Shown here one piece after another: positions 51,891 to 58,254 of a DNA stretch of 58,254 nt (positions within the stretch are counted from its first letter, which is position 1; every line of letters begins with the position of its first letter). The translations under genes were made by a program, and so were the position numbers. The notes below the pieces were generated by a model, which was not told where the DNA came from, did not search any database, and worked only from the letters and a program-made list of their open reading frames with translations. Origin of the DNA: Dehalococcoidia bacterium (GTDB taxonomy: Bacteria > Chloroflexota > Dehalococcoidia > Lucifugimonadales > Lucifugimonadaceae); NCBI GenBank assembly GCA_029936155.1, contig JAPYUK010000003.1, positions 39,835 through 98,088 of the forward strand. Direction: 5' to 3'.

Positions 51891-53063
51891 ATGACCTCTC
51901 CCTCGTCTACTACTCCCGAGTTGACGGCTGCCGACGCTTCAACAGCGCCAGCTGCGCTTCCATCAATCCTCGAACTTTCACGCGACGAACTCACCAAAGC
52001 TATGCTTGGAATGGGTGAGAAGAAGTTCCGCGCTGTTCAGCTGTGGCGTTCGATTTATAATGAAACCTCCGAGAGCTTCGAAGATATGTCGACGCTCAGC
52101 AAGACATTCCGCGGCGCGCTCAGCAAGACGTTCTCGATCTCGTCGCTTGAACAGGCGATGTTTCTTACTTCAGCCGATAACACCACAAGTAAGGCGCTTT
52201 ACCGATTGCACGATGGTGAGTTGATCGAGACCGTGATGATGCGGTACGAAACCGACGGCCACCGTCGAAACCGCAAGACCGCCTGTATCTCGACACAGGC
52301 TGGCTGTGCACTTGGCTGCACGTTCTGTGCAACCGGGCAGCAGGGACTTCGTCGCAACCTCACGGTTGGTGAGATAGTTGCGCAGGTAATCGAAATGCAA
52401 CGTATTGCCTACGCTGAAGACGAATCACAAGTCGAGACCGGAAAGCGCACCAAGGGCGAACTACAGGGTGTGACCAACGTTGTGTTCATGGGCATGGGCG
52501 AGCCGCTTGCCAACTACGACAATACGATGGCGGCTATTCGAGTGCTCAACGATGGTCAAGGTCTGAACATCGGGGCAAGGCACATCACTGTATCGACGGT
52601 GGGGCTGATTCCACAGATACTGCAACTCGCCGAAGAAGAGCTTCAGATCAACCTCGCAATTTCACTTCATGCTCCGGATAACAACACTCGATCGCAAACA
52701 ATGCCGATCAACAAGCGCTATCCGGTTCAAGATCTGATTCGTGCCTGCCACAAGTACGCTGATAAGACTAAAAGGCGAATTTTCTTCGAATACGTATTAT
52801 TGAAAGAGCAGAACGACTCTGTCGAGCAGGCTCAGAAACTGGGCAGGCTGCTCAATGGCTTGCACTGCCACGTGAACTTGATTCCGGTGAATCCGACTAA
52901 GGAAGGTCCGTTCGAACGAACTGATCTGGCAGCCGCCAAGGACTTTCAGGGCGGCCTGAAGCAGTATGGCATTCCCTCCACACTCCGCATGGAGAAGGGC
53001 ATCGACATCAATGCTGGCTGTGGTCAGCTGCGAGAGCGTGCAATCGACATACTTGGCGCCTAG
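51891..53063 (+). CDS. rlmN: Dual-specificity rRNA/tRNA adenine-C2 methyltransferase (radical SAM)
   Basis: A 390-aa enzyme methylating A2503 of 23S rRNA and A37 of some tRNAs. The radical-SAM cluster is CALGCTFCATGQQG, the SAM region is MGMGEPLANYDN, and the methyl-carrying Cys is in AGCGQLRERA near the end. The frame is open to 51822, but the ATG at 51891 avoids overlap with the divergent glycosidase gene and begins just before a Ser/Thr/Ala-rich tail that precedes the family start. A large hairpin follows. Confidence 0.94.
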   Translation: MTSPSSTTPELTAADASTAPAALPSILELSRDELTKAMLGMGEKKFRAVQLWRSIYNETSESFEDMSTLSKTFRGALSKTFSISSLEQAMFLTSADNTTSKALYRLHDGELIETVMMRYETDGHRRNRKTACISTQAGCALGCTFCATGQQGLRRNLTVGEIVAQVIEMQRIAYAEDESQVETGKRTKGELQGVTNVVFMGMGEPLANYDNTMAAIRVLNDGQGLNIGARHITVSTVGLIPQILQLAEEELQINLAISLHAPDNNTRSQTMPINKRYPVQDLIRACHKYADKTKRRIFFEYVLLKEQNDSVEQAQKLGRLLNGLHCHVNLIPVNPTKEGPFERTDLAAAKDFQGGLKQYGIPSTLRMEKGIDINAGCGQLRERAIDILGA

Positions 53064-53112
53064 CCAAGGTATCTCACTCACATAGTTTCGGATTCGTATG
53101 TAGAATTCCGCT

Positions 53113-53155
53113 TCGAATCCTGTGCTGGCGGACGCTCCGCCAGCACAGGATTCGA
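53113..53155 (+). other. Perfect 20-bp stem-loop between rlmN and the PLP-enzyme gene
   Basis: Two 20-nt arms (53113-53132 and 53136-53155) pair without mismatch around a 3-nt CGC loop. There is no T-run after it, and the next gene's ribosome site starts about 12 nt later. It could end rlmN transcription, shut translation of the next gene, or be a mobile-palindrome or recombination site. Confidence 0.7.
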
Positions 53156-53177
53156 CAATGAGAAGTGGAGCATCTGT

Positions 53178-54320
53178 ATGACCGGTCGTGTTTGGCCCGA
53201 GGTTTACAAGAAACTCGGAGTTTCGCCCATTATTAACGCCCAGAGCTGGGTCACCGCGCTTGGTGGGTCGATCATGCGGCCCGAAGTGCTGCAGGCTATG
53301 GACGATGCAGCGAATGCGTTCGTAGACATCAAACAGTTGAACCGAGCCGCTGGTGAAGTAGTTGCGCTTGCATGTGATGCCGAACAGGGACTCGTTACTT
53401 CGGGTTGCTCGGCCGCTCAGGTTTTGATGGTTGCCGCGTGCATGACCGGACAGAGTGAGGCGAACGTAGAACAACTGCCCAACACGACCGGAATGAAGAA
53501 CGAGGTCATCTTGTTTAAAGGTCAGCGGAACCGCTACGACAAAGCATTCGTTACCGCTGGAGCCACGTTGGTCGAGTACGGATCAGAGGCTTCGGCAACT
53601 GCGGAAGAGCTTGATGAAGCTATCAACGAGAACACGGCCTGCATTGCGTTCGTAGTCGCACCATTCGTGCCTCAGGGCATCGGCCTTGAAGAGACAGTTC
53701 GAGTTGCACACGAGCGGGGTGTACCTGTAATTGTTGATGCTGCAGCGGAAGTCCCACCGCGGTCCAATCTCGCAAGATTCCACAATATGGGCGCAGACAT
53801 GGTCGCTTTTAGCGGCGGCAAAGGCATAGGTGGTCCGCAGTCTTCCGGCCTCCTTGCAGGCAAATCTGAACTGGTAGAGGCTGCAGTGATGAACTCGCTG
53901 AACCTTGATTCGTCAGTTGCTGGTATTGGTCGACCTATGAAGGTTTCGAAAGAAAATATCGTCGGGCTTGTCACAGCGATCCAGTTATTTACCGATTCTG
54001 ATGAAGCTGCTGAGTGGCAGGGTTGGCAGTCTAAAGCCGACTATGTTGCAGAGCGACTTGACGGCATTGACGGCCTGAGAGTTGAGGTTGAAGATCACCC
54101 TTCAGAACGCCAGGGCCCGCAACCGGTTCTGTACTTCGAAGACGATTACAACGGTCCGTCGATTGGCGAAATCATCGATCAACTCAAATCGGGAGAACCT
54201 GGAATCTTCGTCGGTGGTGGCGGCAATCGAGCCGAGATAAACATCGTGATGGTGAATGTTCAAGATGGCGAAGAGATCATCATTGCCGATCGTCTGAACG
54301 AAATACTTCGCAATAGCTGA
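53178..54320 (+). CDS. SelA/DgaE-like PLP-dependent enzyme
   Basis: A 380-aa fold-type I PLP enzyme. The PLP Lys lies in AFSGGKGIGGPQSSG, the Asp in PVIVDAAAEVPP, and the N-terminal VYKKLGVSPIINAQSWVTALGGS matches the SelA-like group. This group includes D-glucosaminate-6-phosphate ammonia-lyase (DgaE) and related catabolic lyases; selenocysteine synthase is less likely because it is short and no selB or selC is seen. ATG with GGAG 7 nt upstream. It may act in amino-sugar-acid breakdown. Confidence 0.8.
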   Translation: MTGRVWPEVYKKLGVSPIINAQSWVTALGGSIMRPEVLQAMDDAANAFVDIKQLNRAAGEVVALACDAEQGLVTSGCSAAQVLMVAACMTGQSEANVEQLPNTTGMKNEVILFKGQRNRYDKAFVTAGATLVEYGSEASATAEELDEAINENTACIAFVVAPFVPQGIGLEETVRVAHERGVPVIVDAAAEVPPRSNLARFHNMGADMVAFSGGKGIGGPQSSGLLAGKSELVEAAVMNSLNLDSSVAGIGRPMKVSKENIVGLVTAIQLFTDSDEAAEWQGWQSKADYVAERLDGIDGLRVEVEDHPSERQGPQPVLYFEDDYNGPSIGEIIDQLKSGEPGIFVGGGGNRAEINIVMVNVQDGEEIIIADRLNEILRNS

Positions 54321-54737
54321 ACCCTCTGTGGCGGCACCCACTCAGCACCACTCGAACTTTTTGCGTGGGTGAACACCTACATACTAATCGCAGATATGGG
54401 TAATTATTCAATTACCGTCTGAGCTCGGCTAAGACTGTCAATCATCGGCGTTCCTACGGCTGGTCCCGCCAGCTAAACAGTGTAGTTGAACTCAAAATAC
54501 GCGTTGCCATCCATGCCAACCTTCGCTACTACGGACTCATGCTAGGTGCTGATATTTACCGCGTTTCACCGATAGCACTAGGTAATTTCCACGATGCTCG
54601 CTTGGTGTACCCACGACATAGTTGAGCTTATCCGCCCGGCCAGCGCTCACCTAAACAATGAACAGGTGATCCCGGATACAGCAAGGGGTACTCGCTGTAG
54701 TCTCAAGGGTCGAGCGGAGTAGTAAGGGGTAACGAAT
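54321..54737. other. 417-bp region upstream of the archaellin gene, no protein gene seen
   Basis: No coding sequence is convincing on either strand. Structures visible include a nested pairing around GCTGG-TCCCG-CCAGC at about 54456-54470, enclosed by ACTGT and ACAGT (54436-54480). The stretch probably carries the archaellin promoter and leader. No consensus sigma-70 or sigma-28 promoter is clear. Confidence 0.5.
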
Positions 54738-55448
54738 GTGGCCCTGAAGGGATCCCGTAGCCAAAAAGGCATCACGGGCCTTGAAACAGCGATCGTTCTT
54801 ATTGCTTTCGTAGTTGTGGCTTCAGTGTTTGCATTTACGATTCTTTCGGCGGGTGTTTTCTCGTCCGAAGGAAATAAACAGACGATCCATGCAAGTCTTA
54901 AAGCGACTCGAACCGGACTGCGTCAAGCAGGCTCAGCGTTCGCATTCTCTGGATATGTAGGCAGTACGCGGGCGGTTCATAAAATCGTTTTCGTGGCGCA
55001 ACACTCTCTCGCAGGTGAACCTGTCGATCTGACACCACCATACACGTGGGATGACTCGGGTACCGACCGCGACATCGTCAATGATAGTACGGCTGCAACA
55101 ATCGTCTCGCATGCTGATGAAAATCAGCGCCTGAGCGATGTCCCGTGGTCGACAGTTTTTATTGGCACCAACAACAGCAACTTTCTTCTGGAAGACGGTG
55201 AAAAAGCTGAAGTTACGGACTGGCTTATGGATCGAACCAGAGTTGTGGCAACCAGTGCAAATAGTTCGATTGCCTATATGGACGGCACTACAGCTAACGG
55301 TGGTGGAGCCTCGGGATTAACTAGTTCTGATGCACTCAGCGTCAAAAATACGAGATTCGTCCTCGAGATGTCACCTAAAACAGGAGCGCCTCTCACAATT
55401 CAGCGTTCAGTCCTGCCCGGAGTGCGTGCAGTTATGAACTTGAACTAA
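54738..55448 (+). CDS. Archaellin (archaeal-type flagellin, FlaB-like) in a bacterium
   Basis: A 236-aa type IV-pilin-like filament protein. The N-terminus has the class III signal: a basic leader ending RSQKG, predicted prepilin-peptidase cleavage after Gly11, then ITGLETAIVLIAFVVVASVFAF, nearly identical in pattern to archaeal FlaB. The rest is a beta-rich outer domain ending VLPGVRAVMNLN. The start is GTG (54738) with AAGGGG 8 nt upstream. No other archaellum gene (flaI, flaJ, flaH) is in the window, and the gene has its own terminator. It is probably a filament subunit assembled by machinery encoded elsewhere, or an unrelated pilus of archaellar type. Confidence 0.88.
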   Translation: MALKGSRSQKGITGLETAIVLIAFVVVASVFAFTILSAGVFSSEGNKQTIHASLKATRTGLRQAGSAFAFSGYVGSTRAVHKIVFVAQHSLAGEPVDLTPPYTWDDSGTDRDIVNDSTAATIVSHADENQRLSDVPWSTVFIGTNNSNFLLEDGEKAEVTDWLMDRTRVVATSANSSIAYMDGTTANGGGASGLTSSDALSVKNTRFVLEMSPKTGAPLTIQRSVLPGVRAVMNLN

Positions 55449-55599
55449 GTTCGGTTCACGATTGTAGATCTCTAGTGCCCTTGTTCGTCCCGGCCGGACA
55501 ACATGGGGTGCGATGGCCAATAGGCCCGCCCCGGGAGCTGAAAACGCTAAATCCCTCAGTAATTACGCTATCAGGGCGGCCCGCAAGGCCAATTTTGAG

Positions 55600-55642
55600 A
55601 AAGTGCATCCTCCGCCGAGTGGAGGATGCACTTTTTTCTTTT
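55600..55642 (+). terminator. Strong intrinsic terminator of the archaellin transcript
   Basis: A perfect 13-bp stem (55601-55613 with 55621-55633) with a 7-nt loop is followed by a T-rich tract. It ends the archaellin mRNA after a structured 150-nt 3' untranslated part. It also lies 29 nt past the stop of the convergent transaldolase-like gene, so it may serve both. Confidence 0.85.
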
Positions 55643-55670
55643 ATTCGACTTGGTTGGATTTAGCGGAATT

Positions 55671-56408
55671 TTAGTGAGACTGAACCGGAAGATCTTTCAG
55701 CAAACCTGCATCGTTCATCGAGTTCCACTCGCCCAAAAAGGTCTTGTTCCACTCGTCGGTCAGATGGCTCTGCATCATGTCTCTGAATACCGGCCAGAAC
55801 ACGATGATCCCGTCGGCACCATCAGACAATGCGGCCTCGGCGGTCTCTACCGACCTCACGAGAGCGGCGGTAATGAATGGACGATCGGCCCAGCCTTCGA
55901 ACATATCCTGGCAATCACGAATCAGCTTCGTAGGGTCGGCTCCAACGTCCTTGAACGGCTCGCAGAATGGCAGCACGTGAGTAACTCCGGCCTGCGCTAC
56001 AGCCGCAGCCTGTGGCAGCGAGAACACCGTTGTGCAGAACGTAGGAATTCCCGCTTTTTTCAGTTCTGCGAATGCGCCCAGAGCGTACGGCGTAGCAGGA
56101 ATTTTCAGAATGATCTGATCGGACATTTTGGTGAACACTTCACCAACATTGAGCAGTTCCTGCGTCGAATGTCCGTCGATCTCAATCACAACCGGTTTGT
56201 CGGTGATGTCGAGGTAGCGTTGCGTGACCTCGGTTATCTGGCCGTACTTCTTGACCATGTCGTTCAAAACGACAGTATTGGTGACAATTCCCGCCGCGCC
56301 ACGATCGAGCCATTCAGGCAGATCCTCAGGGTCGCCAGCCAGCCAAATTGCCGGGCCAGATCCTGATATTCTCGCGTTCTCGGCAGTGCCGAACAGCGGT
56401 TCTGTCAT
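55671..56408 (-). CDS. Transaldolase/fructose-6-phosphate aldolase-like protein
   Basis: A 245-aa class I aldolase with Schiff-base Lys in ILKIPATPYAL. IVTNTVVLNDMVKKYG, PTFCTTVFSLPQAAAVAQAGV and FITAALVRSVETAEAAL form the remaining barrel blocks of the TalC/FSA type. It is shorter than classical transaldolase B and slightly longer than FSA. The ATG at 56408 has GGAG 11 nt upstream and is preferred to the earlier TTG at 56468. It probably splits or makes a sugar phosphate or a similar aldol; the precise substrate is uncertain. Confidence 0.82.
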   Translation of the reverse strand: MTEPLFGTAENARISGSGPAIWLAGDPEDLPEWLDRGAAGIVTNTVVLNDMVKKYGQITEVTQRYLDITDKPVVIEIDGHSTQELLNVGEVFTKMSDQIILKIPATPYALGAFAELKKAGIPTFCTTVFSLPQAAAVAQAGVTHVLPFCEPFKDVGADPTKLIRDCQDMFEGWADRPFITAALVRSVETAEAALSDGADGIIVFWPVFRDMMQSHLTDEWNKTFLGEWNSMNDAGLLKDLPVQSH

Positions 56409-56748
56409 CTTTGGTGAGACTCCGTTTTTGGTAGCCAAAATAATTCTCCGTACTATTTGTGACCGCAAATTTCGTAGTGAGCGGCCGGGTTTCAGACTCC
56501 GTGGTTAGATGGCGAAAGTGTAACCCGCGAAACACCTAAAGTGTTTGATATGAGAAGAGCAAAGACCTCTCGGGTAATGAAACTCACGATAAACCAGTTG
56601 TGTTATTTCGGGCTCATTTCTACGGAATTATCATGATAAATTTCCGTTGACCTCCCGACCGGATGCGAGAGTGGCGTGACAGACTGTGGAAAGACTGGTG
56701 CAGAGACTGCCCGGTATCGCACACCCACGTGAAAGAGTTCGCCCGACG

Positions 56749-58038
56749 ATGAGCAGCATAGAGATTGATATTCCGTATGGCAGCGAAACGTTGCGAGCCA
56801 AGTTGCCATCAGGAAGACTGCTGGGCACTCTTGACGTAACCGACACCGCTGGTCTTGACCATCGCAGCAACGCTATTCGAGAAGCTATTGAGAATCCGAT
56901 AGGACTCGAAAAGAATATTTTCGACATCGTTCAACCTGGCGAAACCGTTGCGATCGTTGTTCCAGATTCATTCAGGACTACCCGCATTGAGCAAGTGCTA
57001 CCTGTGCTCGTCGATGGGCTCACCGAATCGGGAATCTCTGAGGGTGATATTTCGTTCATCTATGCTACGGGAACCCACCGGGGCCCGACGCCTGAAGAGG
57101 AAAAGGAGATCCTCGGTGAGTCGATATACAGTCGGTTTAAAGATCAGGCGTTTGCTCATGATCCCCGAGATGAGGCAGCTCTTGTCTACGCAGGCACGAC
57201 AAGCCGCGGTACGAAAGTTTACATAAATAAACGAGTGCACGAGGCCGATCGAATAATCGCAACTGGTGCGGTTGTTCTCCACTACTTTGGCGGATTTGGA
57301 GGTGGCCGGAAGTCGATTGTTCCTGGGGTTGCTTCCATAACATCCATCGCCAGTAACCACTCGATGAATCTTCATCCGACCGAAGATGAAATCGATCCTG
57401 CGGTGCGAATCGGTGGACTCGAAGGCAATCCCGTCGCAGAAGACATGCTCGAAGCCACTCAGCAAAGCCATGTCGACTACATCGTCAATACGGTGTTGAA
57501 TCGCGAGAGCGAGATCGCAGCTGTGTTCGCTGGTGAGTTGAATGCTGCCCACATCGAGGCGACGAAGCTCGCACACAAGCAGTTTGCGACCGATATCAGC
57601 GAACAGGCTGATATCGTGATCGCAGCGTCGCCAGCTACGCAGAATTTTGTCCAAACCCATAAAGCACTATTCAACGCCTACCAGGCCGTAAAACCGGATG
57701 GGCGGATTGTTTTACTTGCTCCTTGTCCCGAGGGTCTTGGCGGCGATCAGTTCGAAAAATGGCTTCGACTCGGAAGTCGTGAAGCGATAATTGCGGGTCT
57801 TCGAAAAGAAAGTGAAATCAATGGTCAAACTGCTCTTTCGACCATCCAAAAAGCACCGATAACTTACGTCGTGACAGAGATGACCGACGAAGAGGTAAAT
57901 ATGATGCGCGGCCGAACTACCGAGTCGCTGTACGATGCGATATCAAGCGCGTTCGCTGATCTCGCGGCTGATGGCCGAACCGAACCGACCGTCTACCTCA
58001 TGCCGTCCGCCGCCTACACGGTCCCGTTCTGCAATTAG
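56749..58038 (+). CDS. larA: LarA-family nickel-pincer enzyme (lactate racemase homologue)
   Basis: A 429-aa protein of the LarA superfamily. It opens IEIDIPYGSETLRAKLP. IYATGTHRGPTPEE carries the catalytic His near 110, and HYFGGFGGGRKSIVPGVA holds the Lys and cofactor residues; MNLHPTEDEIDPAVRIGGLEGNPV is a family block. LarA enzymes interconvert 2-hydroxy-acid stereoisomers with a nickel-pincer cofactor made by LarB, LarC and LarE, which are not seen here. Substrate may be lactate or another hydroxy acid. The ATG at 56749 starts at the family N-terminus; the upstream extension lacks homology. Confidence 0.87.
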   Translation: MSSIEIDIPYGSETLRAKLPSGRLLGTLDVTDTAGLDHRSNAIREAIENPIGLEKNIFDIVQPGETVAIVVPDSFRTTRIEQVLPVLVDGLTESGISEGDISFIYATGTHRGPTPEEEKEILGESIYSRFKDQAFAHDPRDEAALVYAGTTSRGTKVYINKRVHEADRIIATGAVVLHYFGGFGGGRKSIVPGVASITSIASNHSMNLHPTEDEIDPAVRIGGLEGNPVAEDMLEATQQSHVDYIVNTVLNRESEIAAVFAGELNAAHIEATKLAHKQFATDISEQADIVIAASPATQNFVQTHKALFNAYQAVKPDGRIVLLAPCPEGLGGDQFEKWLRLGSREAIIAGLRKESEINGQTALSTIQKAPITYVVTEMTDEEVNMMRGRTTESLYDAISSAFADLAADGRTEPTVYLMPSAAYTVPFCN

Positions 58039-58192
58039 TATGTCTTCGCGCCCTCCTTCGCTAGTGTGGGAGGGAATAGCTGCTTCGCTTTTCGAAGTTG
58101 AATCACCATGAAGGAAACCGCATGGTACGTCCAAGTAATCTTTGCTTTCTTTTGACAGCGTGTGATTTTCGTAGGAAGTAAGGGCTGGGTCC

Positions 58193-58254
58193 ATGTCGAA
58201 ACTGATCAACGTATTCCTTGTCGCACTACGACTCGGTGTCACATCATTTGGAGG
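58193..58254 (+). CDS. Chromate-transporter-like protein (ChrA family), N-terminal fragment
   Basis: Only 20 codons are present before the edge. The ATG has AAGG 9 nt upstream and opens MSKLINVFLVALRLGVTSFGG; the LGVTSFGG-type motif at the start of the first helix is characteristic of ChrA. The family exports chromate by proton symport, but many homologues have other anion substrates. Too little is visible for more. Confidence 0.6.
   Translation, partial: MSKLINVFLVALRLGVTSFG

Noticed and set aside
53178-54320. Selenocysteine synthase SelA
   Set aside because: The protein is short for SelA, and no selB, selC or in-frame UGA signal is visible; a SelA-like catabolic PLP enzyme fits better.
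55449-55599. Known riboswitch (cyclic-di-GMP or similar) before the terminator
   Set aside because: The conserved core of those classes could not be matched, and the element lies after rather than before a coding sequence on its strand.
1-58254. CRISPR array, prophage or insertion sequence
   Set aside because: No regularly spaced repeats, transposase, integrase or phage structural genes were seen anywhere in the window.

Overview
The window looks like a chromosomal contig from a Chloroflexota bacterium, most likely a Dehalococcoidia/SAR202-type lineage. This is inferred from gene content and style, not from a marker-gene tree. The clues are lipoproteins with PTATPVP-type linkers, Gram-positive-type SOS operators (GAAC-N4-GTTC), a bacterial archaellin, many TTG/GTG starts, and catabolic genes of the enolase, Gfo/Idh, RraA and SGNH superfamilies between housekeeping blocks.

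Layout. Positions 1-1169 hold a truncated enolase-superfamily dehydratase, followed by tRNA-Glu(UUC). A minus-strand housekeeping run at 1.8-7.1 kb reads lipA-rsmI-metG-polyprenyl synthase-nth. The divergent plus-strand run at 7.3-10.4 kb is rlmD-maf-tatB-tatC, with a separate tatA and lexA on the minus strand at 10.4-11.4 kb. At 11.7-18.2 kb (minus) lie a broken Excalibur-domain gene, a His-rich protein behind rpsT, a bifunctional Rel protein, a HypE/PurM-like protein and two related lipoproteins. An FbpABC-type Fe(III) importer occupies 18.6-22.6 kb; folC-fabF (minus) and tldD-tldE plus a HEAT protein (plus) fill 22.7-29.4 kb. From 29.4 to 44.6 kb is an accessory region: a ROK kinase, an Arg/Asp-rich winged-helix-like protein, an epimerase, a CPA2 antiporter, a sugar-acid/carbonyl catabolic set and several frameshifted remnants. 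cinA is at 44.8-46.0 kb and is divergent from a three-gene block (46.2-48.7 kb). The rest holds phoU-pstB, a GH63-like glycosidase, rlmN, a SelA/DgaE-like PLP enzyme, a lone archaellin, a transaldolase-like aldolase, larA and the first codons of a chromate-transporter-like gene.

The most interesting signal is a set of LexA-type operators that all follow one layout: a sigma-70 -10 box followed at once by GAAC-N4-GTTC. One sits on lexA itself (one mismatch), one on tatA, and two exact copies plus one imperfect copy sit in front of an unrecognised gene at 46252, followed by a Cys4/helix-turn-helix protein and a Memo-family protein. This looks like an SOS-inducible cassette of unknown function. 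The solitary archaellin at 54.7 kb, with a long untranslated leader and its own terminator, is the second notable item.

Caution: at least four accessory genes are interrupted by frameshifts (11.7-12.3, 17.8, 35.2 and 43.1-43.2 kb). Several look like single-base losses, so sequencing or assembly error must be separated from true decay.
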